Shown here piece by piece: positions 8,304 through 17,310 of a stretch of DNA of 64,000 bases. The DNA comes from Citreicoccus inhibens (lineage in GTDB: Bacteria > Myxococcota > Myxococcia > Myxococcales > Myxococcaceae): assembly GCF_019039035.1 (NCBI RefSeq), contig NZ_JAHNZT010000008.1:62001-126000 (forward strand), written 5' to 3'. Position 1 is the first letter of the stretch. Every line of letters starts with the position of its first letter. The notes beneath the pieces were generated by a model. That model made no database searches, was not told the origin of the DNA, and saw only the letters and a list, made by a program, of their open reading frames with translations. The position numbers were made by a program, and so were the translations under genes.

Positions 8304-10580
8304 GTGCCACTGACCCTCCCCACGATTGACGACCGCACGTACCAGCAACTGCTGGATGAAGCGCTCGCGCGCATCCCACTGCACAACCCCGAGTGGACCA
8401 ACTTCAATAAGTCCGACCCGGGCGTGACGCTGCTGGAGCTCTTCGCCTTTCTCACGGAGAGCTTGCTGTATCGCGCCAACCAGATTCCGGAGCGCAACCG
8501 GCTCAAGTTTCTTCAGCTCCTCGGGGTGCCGCTCCAACCCGCCGCGTCCGCGCGGGGAATGGTCGTGCTGCGCAACGAGCGCGGCGGCGCTCCTCAAACC
8601 CTCACCCTGAGCGATGGCGTGGAGGTGCGCGCGGGACAAGTCCCCTTCCGCACCGAGCGCGGGCTCGACGTACTGCCGGTGGAGGCGGCCTTCTTCTACA
8701 AGAAGGCGGTCACGCCCGAGGCGCGCGTAAAGGAGTACTACCAGCAGCTCTACGCATCCTTCACCGTCACGCAGCCGCCGCCCGCGCCGCTGAGCAGCCT
8801 CCAGTTCTACGCGACGACGCCCTTCTCTCCACGCGGCACCGAGGCGCTGGACCTCGGCGCGGACGCGGTGGACCAGGCGCTGTGGGTCGCGCTGTTGCTG
8901 CGGCCCGCGGATAAGCGCCTGCCCGACGCGGCGACCCATGCGCGCGAGGCCTTGCGCGGCCGCGTCCTGACGCTCGGCATCGTTCCCGCGGAGACCTCGA
9001 ATGGGCGCTCGCTGCCACCGGGTGAGCGCGCCACGCCCACGGGCTCGGCGGTCCTTCAGTTCCAGGTGCCGCGGCTGCCGCCCGGCGGTGTGCTGCCCGA
9101 GGACCCGGCGCTGCGCAACGCGGCCTGGCGCACGCTGACCACCGTCGAGGTCCCGGCCTCGCCCACGGTGGTGGACATCGCGCTGCCCGCGACCGAGGAG
9201 GAGCTGCGGCTGTGGACGAACCTCGATCCGCTGGAGGCGGGGACGCGGGACTTCCCGCCCGCGCTCGACAACGAGGAGCAGGCGGGCCGTGTGCTGACCT
9301 GGCTGCGCATCACCAGTTCGGCGCCGACCGCCACCCGATTGCTATGGGTGGGCCTCAACGCCGCGCCCATCCGGCAGTGCGAGCAAGTAACGGGCGAGGT
9401 GCTGCCGCTGGGCACGGGCGAGCCGGACCAGCGCATCAAGCTGGCGCGAGTGCCGGTGGTGCCGGGCTCGGTGCGCCTCACCGTGTCCGTCAACGACGTG
9501 GAGACGGAGTGGACAGAGACCGATGACTTGATGAGCGCGGGTCCGGAGGTCGCGGTCCCTGACGCTCGCCTGCCTCCAGGCGCGTGGGCCGCGAGCACGT
9601 CCCCCGCCAAGGTGTTCACGGTCGATCCGGAGTCCGGCGAGCTGCGCTTCGGCGATGGCGCGCACGGCGCACGACCGCCGCTCGGGTCCACGTTGCGCGC
9701 CAGCTATGACCACGGCGTTGGCCGCGCTGGCAACGTCGGGCCCGGAGCCATCGCGAGCGGGCCTTCTCTGCCCACGGGAATGAGCGTGGAGAATCCGCTG
9801 CCCACGTGGGGAGGTGCCGACGCGGAGGATGCCAGCCAGGGCGAGAAGCACATCGCTCGATACCTTCAGCATCGGGACCGGCTGGTGACGGCGCGAGACT
9901 TCGAGACGCTCGTGCTGCGCACCCCTGGTGTCGCCGTGGGGCGCGTGGAGGTGCTCCCCGCCTTCCACCCTGCGCTCTCCCCCAACGAGCCGGGCGACGC
10001 GCCGGGCGCCGTGACGCTCCTGGCCATCCCGCGCAACGCGCCGGACCCGTCAGACTCGGCTGGACCCGACAGCTTCCTGGATGCCATCGCCTGTTGGATC
10101 GCCCCGCGACGTCTGGTGACGACAGAGGTCTTCGTGCGCCGCCCGCAGTACCAGCCTGTTTGGGTGACGGTGGGGGTGGACCTGGTGGCCGGTGTGTCGC
10201 AAGCCGTGGTGACGGAGGCCGTGCGCGCGGCCCTCGAGGACTTCCTCTCGCCCTTGCCCCCGGAGGACACGGACCTGCTGGAGGTGACAGCGAACCGGGG
10301 TTGGCCTCTTCGCAAGACCGTGGTGGCGCTGGAGTTGTCCGCCGTGTGCAGCCGCGTGCCGGGGGTGGCCTGGGTGCGCGGGGTGCGGCTCGGACTCGCC
10401 ACGGGCGCGGAGCAGGACAGCGTGCCAATGCGGGGCATGCAGCTGCCTCGGCTCGCGGGCCTCTCCGTGGCCGTGGGGGACGCGCCCTCGCTCGATGCGG
10501 TGCGCGGCACGGGCCCGGTGTCCAGCGGCCCCCAGCGGCCATTCGTGTCCGTCCCGATCGTCCCCGAGGAGTGCCGCTAA
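8304..10580 (+). CDS. Baseplate J/gp6-like assembly protein (Afp11-like)
   Basis: A 758-residue baseplate wedge protein. The N-terminal segment carries the family signature: WTNFNKSDPGVTLLELFAFL, then ESLLYRANQIPERN and FLQLLGVPLQPA (about residues 30-80). A middle insertion is followed by the J-domain core with ELRFGDGAHGARPP (about 448), DASQGEKHIARYLQHRDRLV and RDFETLVLRTPGVAVGRVEV (about 510-550). It would form the ring that links hub and sheath. The start is GTG at 8304, six bases after the gp25 stop. Only one J-like gene is present, whereas Afp and PVC have two large baseplate proteins (11 and 12); the next gene probably takes the other role. Confidence 0.85.
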   Translation: MPLTLPTIDDRTYQQLLDEALARIPLHNPEWTNFNKSDPGVTLLELFAFLTESLLYRANQIPERNRLKFLQLLGVPLQPAASARGMVVLRNERGGAPQTLTLSDGVEVRAGQVPFRTERGLDVLPVEAAFFYKKAVTPEARVKEYYQQLYASFTVTQPPPAPLSSLQFYATTPFSPRGTEALDLGADAVDQALWVALLLRPADKRLPDAATHAREALRGRVLTLGIVPAETSNGRSLPPGERATPTGSAVLQFQVPRLPPGGVLPEDPALRNAAWRTLTTVEVPASPTVVDIALPATEEELRLWTNLDPLEAGTRDFPPALDNEEQAGRVLTWLRITSSAPTATRLLWVGLNAAPIRQCEQVTGEVLPLGTGEPDQRIKLARVPVVPGSVRLTVSVNDVETEWTETDDLMSAGPEVAVPDARLPPGAWAASTSPAKVFTVDPESGELRFGDGAHGARPPLGSTLRASYDHGVGRAGNVGPGAIASGPSLPTGMSVENPLPTWGGADAEDASQGEKHIARYLQHRDRLVTARDFETLVLRTPGVAVGRVEVLPAFHPALSPNEPGDAPGAVTLLAIPRNAPDPSDSAGPDSFLDAIACWIAPRRLVTTEVFVRRPQYQPVWVTVGVDLVAGVSQAVVTEAVRAALEDFLSPLPPEDTDLLEVTANRGWPLRKTVVALELSAVCSRVPGVAWVRGVRLGLATGAEQDSVPMRGMQLPRLAGLSVAVGDAPSLDAVRGTGPVSSGPQRPFVSVPIVPEECR

Positions 10581-10582
10581 CC

Positions 10583-13357
10583 ATGGACGCCAACGGCACG
10601 CGCTTCCACCTGCTGCTCGGCCGCGACGACTGGGGTCGCTGCACGAGCGACGGTCAGCCGCTGGGGCAAGCCTGGGAAGGCTCGCCCGCGACGCCCGTGG
10701 ACCTGGCCTGGGACACGGTGCGCTCCGAGCTGGCCCTGCGCTCGGAGCTCTACGCGTTCGTCGCGGGCACCGGTGACCGGCAACCCGCGATGGAGGATCG
10801 ACGCGGCGCCGCACGCGACCGATACGGGAACTTCTATTGGATCGACCGCGACGGTCGCACCGTGAAGGTTCTGTCCAGCGGCTCTCGACTCACGAGCGAC
10901 TTCTGGCCGGCGCCTCTGGACGCAGAGAGCGAGACTCGCGCGGGAGAGTTCGGTCCCATGGCCTCGCCCGGCCCGCGCGCGCCGCTGCCTCTCTCGGGAC
11001 TCGCGGTCACCGAGCACCACTACCTCGTGGTGGGCACGGTCGCACCCGCGGGGCTCCTGGTCTTCGACCTGCACTCGGGTGGCCCTCCGACGCACTTCCT
11101 CTGGCCCGCGCCAGCCGCCGGTCTCCCCTTCACGCCGTGGGACCTTGCCGCGACCCCCGCTGGGGGCGCCGTCGTACTTGACCGTGCGCATCAGCGGCTC
11201 TGGTACCTGGATGCGTCGCTGCGCGCGGTGCGTACAGGCGCCGAGACGGTCGTCACCGCGTCGAAGGTGGACGCATTTCAGCCTCGCGACGGGGGCTTCA
11301 CGCGCCGCACCGCCGCGGAGACGTTCCCCGAGCCCGTGGCCCTGGGCGGCCCGGGCCCCCATGCCGCGCGAGACCCCATCTCGGTGGAGGTCCTCCAGGA
11401 TGGCCGCGTCGTCGTGCTGGACCGAGGCCTCGCCGATAGCCGGCTGCTCGTGTTCCGCGACGGTGTGCTGGAGGGGACACCCGTACCGCTGGAGGTCACC
11501 AGCCTCGCGCAGCCGGGGAACCCGTCGTTCAGCTTCCCGTTGGTGGCGCATGACATGGCGCTCATCCGAGGTGAGGGCGGCGTGCCAGACCGCCTGCAGG
11601 TGGTCGCGCGGGACGGGAACCAGGCCTTCGCGTTCGAGCTTCACGGCGCACCGGGCGCGCAGCTCGGGGCCATGCCCCTGGCCGAGTACCTGCCCATGCG
11701 GCTGTTCGGAGGCAAGGCGCTCATCGCGTTCGCGCAGTGCGCCTACTACGACTTCGGAGACACCTTCATCCCGCTGGTGGCGCAGCGGCGTCCCCGCTTC
11801 GCGCCGAGCGCGACGCTGCGCACGCCCGTGTTGGATGGCCGCACGCCCGAGTGCGTGTGGCACCGGCTGATGCTCGATGCCTCGATTCCCCCCGGCGCTT
11901 CCGTCACCGTGAGAAGCCGTGCCGCCAACGAGGTGGCGGAGCTGGAGACCCAGCCTTTCTCCGAGGAGCCCGCGCTGCTGAAGCGCGCGAGCGGCTCCGA
12001 GCAGCCCTTCGCGCCCACGGCGCGCGGCGAGTACCGCGGCACCTTCGAGGTCCTCTTCCAGCGCGCCCGAGGCCGCTACGCCCAAGTCGAGCTGACGCTC
12101 ACGGGGGGCGGGGGCACCACGCCGCGGCTCTTCGCCCTGCGCATCTGGTACCCGCGCTTCTCCTACGCCGAGAACTACCTGCCCGCCCTCTACCGCGAGC
12201 AGCCCGAGTCCGCCGGCTTCCTGGAACGATTCCTGGCCAACGTCGAGGGATTGCTCACGCCCTTGGAGGACCGCATCGCCGCGGCCCAGGTTCTCTTCGA
12301 TGCGCGCGGCGCGCCACCCGAGGCGCTCGAGTGGTTGGCCTCCTGGTTCGCGGTGGTGCTGGACCCCGCCTGGGATGAGCCGAGACGGCGGCTTTTCCTG
12401 CGCCACACGATGGACTTCTTCCAGTGGCGCGGCACCGCGCATGGCCTCCGCATGGCGCTGCGCCTCGCCTTGGACCCGTGCGTGGACGCCACCCTCTTCA
12501 CGGAGGACGTGGACCCGACCCGCGCGCGGATCCGCATTGTCGAGCGGTTCCGCGCGGCTCGCACGCCCTTCATCGCGCCCCTCACCACACCCGCTGGAGG
12601 GCTGCGCGTCGTCGCGCCCGCGCCGCGCTGGGAGCCCACTCAGGGCCGGGCCCTGCTGGTGTCGCGCTACCGCGAGGCCCTGACGGACGCGGGCGTCACC
12701 GAGGCGTCGTTGCCGGACACCTATCCGCTGCGTGCACCCGCCGATCCAGCCATGGCCGAGGCCTGGCGCGACTTCTGCGTGCTCTCGCTCGGCTTCGTTC
12801 CCGCCGCCACCGACGCGGACGTGCCGCGCTGGCGCGAGTTCCTGGCGCGCCGCTACCAGCAGTTCGACGCCTTCGCGCTCGCGCATGCCAGCCATGCGGC
12901 GGAGTTCTCGCAGGTCGCGCTTCCCACGGCGCTGCCAGCGGACGGGGCCGCGCTGGTGGACTGGTACCACTTCGAGACGGTGGTGCTGCCCGTGCGCGCT
13001 GCGGCGCATCGCTTCACGGTGGTGCTCCCCGTTCCCGAGGGAGGGGCCGCGCTGGAGCAGCGCGAGCAACTGGAGCGCGCGCTGCGCGTGGTGGAGTTGG
13101 AGAAGCCGGCCCACACGGTGTTCGACGTGAAGTTCTACTGGGCCATGTTGCGCGTCGGCGAGGCCCGGCTGGGCGTGGACACGCTGGTGAATCTGGGCAG
13201 CCGAGCCCCCGAGCTGATGCCCGCCATGCAGCTCGGACGCGAGTACCTGGCAGAGAGCCATCTGGCCCCGAGGCCCCCGCAGGACGCCGTGGACCGGCGC
13301 ATCCTGGGGAGGGAGTCGCTCGGGCGTCGTTCGATTCAGGGGAGTGACATCCAATGA
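10583..13357 (+). CDS. Phage tail protein I-like baseplate protein with N-terminal beta-propeller-like region
   Basis: A 924-residue protein. Its C-terminal half starts with the tail protein I motif YAENYLPALYREQ near residue 525, then FLANVEGLLTPLEDRI and the ALEWLASWFAVVLDPAWDE and FFQWRGTAHGLRMALRLAL segments; this domain attaches fibres to the baseplate in P2-like tails. Residues about 1-500 are strand-rich, with repeated segments like YGNFYWIDRDGRTVKVL and VVLDRAHQRLWYLDASL that suggest a beta-propeller. A tail I domain in phage P2 is only about 200 residues, so this is a large fusion. The last four bases overlap the next ATG (ATGA). The assignment of the second half is good; the propeller fold is an inference. 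Confidence 0.75.
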   Translation: MDANGTRFHLLLGRDDWGRCTSDGQPLGQAWEGSPATPVDLAWDTVRSELALRSELYAFVAGTGDRQPAMEDRRGAARDRYGNFYWIDRDGRTVKVLSSGSRLTSDFWPAPLDAESETRAGEFGPMASPGPRAPLPLSGLAVTEHHYLVVGTVAPAGLLVFDLHSGGPPTHFLWPAPAAGLPFTPWDLAATPAGGAVVLDRAHQRLWYLDASLRAVRTGAETVVTASKVDAFQPRDGGFTRRTAAETFPEPVALGGPGPHAARDPISVEVLQDGRVVVLDRGLADSRLLVFRDGVLEGTPVPLEVTSLAQPGNPSFSFPLVAHDMALIRGEGGVPDRLQVVARDGNQAFAFELHGAPGAQLGAMPLAEYLPMRLFGGKALIAFAQCAYYDFGDTFIPLVAQRRPRFAPSATLRTPVLDGRTPECVWHRLMLDASIPPGASVTVRSRAANEVAELETQPFSEEPALLKRASGSEQPFAPTARGEYRGTFEVLFQRARGRYAQVELTLTGGGGTTPRLFALRIWYPRFSYAENYLPALYREQPESAGFLERFLANVEGLLTPLEDRIAAAQVLFDARGAPPEALEWLASWFAVVLDPAWDEPRRRLFLRHTMDFFQWRGTAHGLRMALRLALDPCVDATLFTEDVDPTRARIRIVERFRAARTPFIAPLTTPAGGLRVVAPAPRWEPTQGRALLVSRYREALTDAGVTEASLPDTYPLRAPADPAMAEAWRDFCVLSLGFVPAATDADVPRWREFLARRYQQFDAFALAHASHAAEFSQVALPTALPADGAALVDWYHFETVVLPVRAAAHRFTVVLPVPEGGAALEQREQLERALRVVELEKPAHTVFDVKFYWAMLRVGEARLGVDTLVNLGSRAPELMPAMQLGREYLAESHLAPRPPQDAVDRRILGRESLGRRSIQGSDIQ

Positions 13358-14751
13358 GCGGCTTTGGTCCGAGTACCACCACTGCGCAGCGCGCCGCGCC
13401 CGACCCGACGAAGCACGTCAACTACGTGCTGGGCATGGTGCTCGGCGTCGACGACTTCACCCAGGAGTTCGCCTACCTGTCCGAGCGCGACCGGTGGCTG
13501 GCGCGTGACCTGCTGGGCTACGGCACGGCCTGGGGTTTGGCCATCACCGCGGGCCTGGGAAGCCGGGGCCCGGAGGTGCGCGTGGCCCCCGGCGTAGCGC
13601 TCAGCCCCCGCGGACAATTGGTGCGCGTGACGCCAGCGCAGTGCGCGTCTCTCAATGACTGGCTGCTCGCGCAAGGCACGACGGTGGACGCCCGCGTCGT
13701 GGCCGGAGTCCTGCGGCTCTGGGTGGTGCTCTCATACCGGGACTGCGAGACGGACTCGGTTCCGGTGCCCGGCGAGCCCTGCCGCACCGAGGACGACTCG
13801 ATGGCGCCCTCGCGGCGCACGGATGACTTCAAGTTGGAGTTCCGCCTCGCGCCCCCCGAGGAGCCCACGGAGGAGCAGGCGGTGCGCGACCTGGTGCGCT
13901 GGCTGCGCGCCCACATGGAGGTCGTTCCGGACGCGACAGGCACCGCCACGCTGGCGGATCTTCTCACCGCCCTTCGCGCCGCCGTGGTGCAGCCCTCGCC
14001 GCTGAGTCCGGAGACGGATTGGCTGTTGGACACGTCTCCGGCCGCACCGCTGCGCGTCTACGCGGGGGACGTGGAGTCATTCCTCCGGGCGGCGCTGCGC
14101 GTGTGGGCGACGGAGCTGCGCGCGCTGTGGCGCCCCAACTGGCTGGGTGAGGCCCAGGGCTGCCAGCAGCCCGTGAATGCCCTCCCCGCCTCGGACGTGG
14201 ACTGCGTCCTGTTGGCCGCGGTGGACGTGCCGGTGGTGAAGGAGCTGGGGGGGGGAAACTGGAAGGTGAAGGACGCCACGCCCATTGTCATCGATGAGGC
14301 GAGCCGCCCCTTCCTCTGGCACTTGCGACTGATGCAGGAGTGGGCGCTCGCGGGCCTCGCGCGAGACACCACCGCGGTGCACCGCCCCGCGTCGCTCCCG
14401 GACTACCTGATGGTGGCTGCCGGCACCGTGCCCATGGATCCCGCCGGTGACGCCAAGAGCGCCTACAACGGACTGAAGGCCTACGCGGTGGGCGCCGCGG
14501 ATGGAAAGGTGTCGTTCACCTTCAACGGCTACGCGAACAAGCCAGACACGTGGCAGTACGTCATCAAGCCCCTGCTGGTGGCGAACACGGCGGTGCAGGC
14601 GCCCACCGTGTACCTCGTCGCCTTCGATGAAAAGGGCTTCACGCTCCAGGTCTTCGACAAGGGCCTCGTGGTGCCGTCCGCCACGCTCATCAAGCTCCAG
14701 GTCGTCCTGGAGGTGAGCCAGTACTTCCTCAAGCCCGTCACGCTGAGGTAG
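13354..14751 (+). CDS. Probable eCIS baseplate-periphery protein, paralogue of the next gene
   Basis: A 465-residue protein with no clear named family. Its N-terminal 110 residues have the pattern VNYVLGMVLGVDDF, RDLLGYGTAWGLAIT, VRVAPGVALSPRGQLVRV. This matches the first part of the next gene product (FFNGRLLSAEDL, LGEGVAYGLEVGL, VQPGLALSRDGEALEL), so the two genes look paralogous. The C-terminal 90 residues are strand-rich (DGKVSFTFNGYANKPDTWQY). It is translationally coupled to the tail I gene by an ATGA overlap, so I place it at the outer baseplate or fibre junction. The function is inferred from position only. Confidence 0.62.
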   Translation: MSGFGPSTTTAQRAAPDPTKHVNYVLGMVLGVDDFTQEFAYLSERDRWLARDLLGYGTAWGLAITAGLGSRGPEVRVAPGVALSPRGQLVRVTPAQCASLNDWLLAQGTTVDARVVAGVLRLWVVLSYRDCETDSVPVPGEPCRTEDDSMAPSRRTDDFKLEFRLAPPEEPTEEQAVRDLVRWLRAHMEVVPDATGTATLADLLTALRAAVVQPSPLSPETDWLLDTSPAAPLRVYAGDVESFLRAALRVWATELRALWRPNWLGEAQGCQQPVNALPASDVDCVLLAAVDVPVVKELGGGNWKVKDATPIVIDEASRPFLWHLRLMQEWALAGLARDTTAVHRPASLPDYLMVAAGTVPMDPAGDAKSAYNGLKAYAVGAADGKVSFTFNGYANKPDTWQYVIKPLLVANTAVQAPTVYLVAFDEKGFTLQVFDKGLVVPSATLIKLQVVLEVSQYFLKPVTLR

Positions 14752-14754
14752 CCC

Positions 14755-16068
14755 ATGCGCATTGCATTGGACACGCCGTTCCTGAAGGACGGCATCCGCT
14801 CGACGAACTTCTTCAACGGACGATTGCTGTCCGCCGAGGACCTGAGCCGGGAGCAGGCCGCGCGCGACGCAGCCCAGGAGCGCCTCGGCCGTGCGCTGGG
14901 CGAGGGCGTGGCGTATGGCCTGGAGGTGGGCCTCTCGCTGGACAACTCGCCCAGCACTCCGCTTGTCACGGTGCAACCAGGCCTGGCCCTCAGTCGCGAC
15001 GGAGAGGCCCTGGAGTTGCTCCAACCCGTGGAGGTCTCGCTCCTCCAAGGCGCCGTCGAGGGCGCGGCGAGCGCGGCAGCGGGCTCGGGGGCCTTTGGAG
15101 CCTGCTCGCTGCCCGGCAGCACCTACGTGTCCGGAACAGGCATCTACGTCCTGGTGATGGCGCCTGCGTCCGGACGCGAGGGACGCGCCGTCGCGAGTGG
15201 CCTGGGTGGCGTGCAGTCTGGCTGCGATGCCAGGCAGGTCGTGGCGGGGGTCTGCTTCCGGCTGCTGCGGTTGGACCAGGACGCCGCGCTCACGAGCGCG
15301 CTGGCCTCCAACGCCCTGACGCTGCGCAACCTGGTGGCCCATCAGTGCTTTGGCACCACGGACCCGGATGCCTCGTCCTTCGTAACGTGGCCCTTCGCCG
15401 AGCCGACAGGGGGATACGGCCTGCTGGACGCGCTCCGTTCGCGCTTCCTCACGCCCTGCGACGTGCCGCTGGCCCTCTTGCACTGGAAGGACGGCGCGGG
15501 CATCCGGTTCATCGACATGTGGGCCGCGCGGCGGCGCGTGGCGCGCGTGGGCAACCCCCTTCCGTGGCTGGCCGGCCCTGGTGACCGCCGCGAGGTGGAA
15601 GCCGAGGCGATGTATCTCCAGTTCCAGGAGCACATCGAGCGGCTGCGCGTCGACGCGGTCAACCCGGGCACCGTGCGAGCCACGGACCACTTCGCGTATC
15701 TGCCCGCGGCGGGCATCCTCCCGCTCGGCGGATACACGGGCACGCGTGGCTTTGACTATCTCAAGTTCTTCGAGGGGCTCACTGTACGGGCGCCCATCAA
15801 CATCGAGGGCGCGCGGCTTCCGTCGCTGCTCTCTACCGCGCGCGCGTACCCACCCATCGAGCTGGCCCGCAAGGAGCTCATCTGGCTCTACGTCGTGCGC
15901 GAGAACCAGCAGGCACTGTCGGCCCTGACAGGCCCCAAGCCCCAGCCGTATCTCGTCTTCGCCACGGGACACATTCCCTACTGGGGTGACCCGCGCTTCG
16001 ACACGTCGAAGTGGAACTACGCGAACTACGCATCTGGCGGTCCCAGCGCGGATCAACCCGGCCCCTGA
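14755..16068 (+). CDS. Probable eCIS baseplate-periphery protein, paralogue of the previous gene
   Basis: A 437-residue protein sharing an N-terminal domain with the preceding gene product: a conserved Phe-Asn-Gly plus LSAEDL motif, then GEGVAYGLEV and PGLALSRDGEALEL. In this type of domain the DL..EQ..R helix precedes a small beta-barrel. The middle holds AMYLQFQEHIERLRV and ATDHFAYLPAAGILPLGGY, and the end is WGDPRFDTSKWNYANYASGG. It begins three bases after the previous stop. No signal peptide or membrane segment is visible. I expect a structural role at the baseplate edge or fibre attachment, judged from the operon and the duplication; no enzyme motif was found. Confidence 0.6.
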   Translation: MRIALDTPFLKDGIRSTNFFNGRLLSAEDLSREQAARDAAQERLGRALGEGVAYGLEVGLSLDNSPSTPLVTVQPGLALSRDGEALELLQPVEVSLLQGAVEGAASAAAGSGAFGACSLPGSTYVSGTGIYVLVMAPASGREGRAVASGLGGVQSGCDARQVVAGVCFRLLRLDQDAALTSALASNALTLRNLVAHQCFGTTDPDASSFVTWPFAEPTGGYGLLDALRSRFLTPCDVPLALLHWKDGAGIRFIDMWAARRRVARVGNPLPWLAGPGDRREVEAEAMYLQFQEHIERLRVDAVNPGTVRATDHFAYLPAAGILPLGGYTGTRGFDYLKFFEGLTVRAPINIEGARLPSLLSTARAYPPIELARKELIWLYVVRENQQALSALTGPKPQPYLVFATGHIPYWGDPRFDTSKWNYANYASGGPSADQPGP

Positions 16069-16089
16069 GCCTCGAGGAGCTACCCTTCC

Positions 16090-17268
16090 ATGTCCCTTCC
16101 TTCCAAGGTCAAGCCGGGCGATCTCATCAGCTCGGCGCTGTTCAACGACCTCGTCGACTACCTGAAGGCACAGGACCAGCGATTGACGCAGTTGGAGGCG
16201 TCCATCGCGGTGCTGGCCATCCTGGACGTGCTCCCCGCGGGACTCATCCGCATGGGCACGGAGATGCGGGTGCTCGGCCGAGGCTTCGGCACCGCGGGGC
16301 TCAACACGGTGCTCATCGACACGGTGATGGTCACCGCGTTCAAGGCGGGCAGCTCCGACAGCCAGCTCATCTTCGACCTGCCCACCATCCCCAACGTCCC
16401 ACCCGAGGGGAGACCCGTCAGCCTCTCGGTGAGCAACGCGCGAGGGTTCGCGTCCACCACGGTGCAGGTGGGCCAGGCCCTGCCCACCGTTCCGGACGGA
16501 AGCATCCAGGCCACCATGGCCCAGGCGCCCACCGGCACCATCACCGCGGGCGGCACCTACGACTTCTTCTACACGCTCAAGGTCATCTCCAACATGGACG
16601 AGACCTTCAAGCTGGCGGCCACGCTGCAGCCCACGGGCACGACGGGCACGTGGGTCACGCAGGTGACGGACACCACGACCCAGCGGACGCCCCTGCCCAA
16701 CGGCGAGCTGTTCATGGCCCGCGGCGACGCGCCCAACGGCACCGTGAAGCAGATCGTCGTCCGCGCCACCGTGCCAGCTGGCGTGACGGGCAGCGCCAAG
16801 CTGCGCTTGGTGATGACCTCCAAGCTCAACGTGCAGTTCACCGGCTCGTCTGGAGACTTTGGCTTCACGGTGGGCAGCACGTCCCAGACGCCCACCATTC
16901 CGCTGTCGCGCACGTTGGTGTCACCCACCGGGGCGCTCAACACCACGACAGACGAGGTCCAGGCGTCGCCGGGCACGCAGGTCACCTTGCGCTTCGCGGC
17001 GGACATCCCCGTCGCGGGCACATACCAGGTGACGCTGAGCCTGCCCGCGGACACCACCAACCTGTGGGGCGCGAAGCTGTCCAGCGCCTCGCCGAGCACG
17101 CCGCTCGTCTGGCAATTCAATATGTCCGCCGCGGGGTCCACCAACATCTACGTCACCGTGCAACCCGGGGCCACCGCGCCAGCCTCGGCGGACTTGTCGA
17201 TGACCGTCGTGTCCACGACGGACTCGTCCAAGTTCGGGCAGGTATCTCAAAAGCTGAAGCGAGTCTGA
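16090..17268 (+). CDS. Probable eCIS fibre or surface-binding protein with IPT/TIG-like domain
   Basis: A 392-residue, Thr/Ser/Val-rich, strand-rich protein. A short helical start (KPGDLISSALFNDLVDYLK, then a heptad-like QDQRLTQLEASIAVL) could trimerise. Residues about 45-125 resemble an IPT/TIG immunoglobulin-like domain (VLGRGFGTAGLNTVLIDTV then VSLSVSNARGFASTTVQV). Two further Ig-like blocks follow to the C-terminus. A helical trimeriser followed by Ig-like modules is typical of tail fibres or spikes. A GAGGAG ribosome site lies about ten bases upstream of the ATG. The fibre role is an inference; no receptor-binding tip family is recognisable. Confidence 0.6.
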   Translation: MSLPSKVKPGDLISSALFNDLVDYLKAQDQRLTQLEASIAVLAILDVLPAGLIRMGTEMRVLGRGFGTAGLNTVLIDTVMVTAFKAGSSDSQLIFDLPTIPNVPPEGRPVSLSVSNARGFASTTVQVGQALPTVPDGSIQATMAQAPTGTITAGGTYDFFYTLKVISNMDETFKLAATLQPTGTTGTWVTQVTDTTTQRTPLPNGELFMARGDAPNGTVKQIVVRATVPAGVTGSAKLRLVMTSKLNVQFTGSSGDFGFTVGSTSQTPTIPLSRTLVSPTGALNTTTDEVQASPGTQVTLRFAADIPVAGTYQVTLSLPADTTNLWGAKLSSASPSTPLVWQFNMSAAGSTNIYVTVQPGATAPASADLSMTVVSTTDSSKFGQVSQKLKRV

Positions 17269-17310
17269 ATCGCCCATGCACCCATGGGCAAAACAAGGGG
17301 GGTCGGAATC

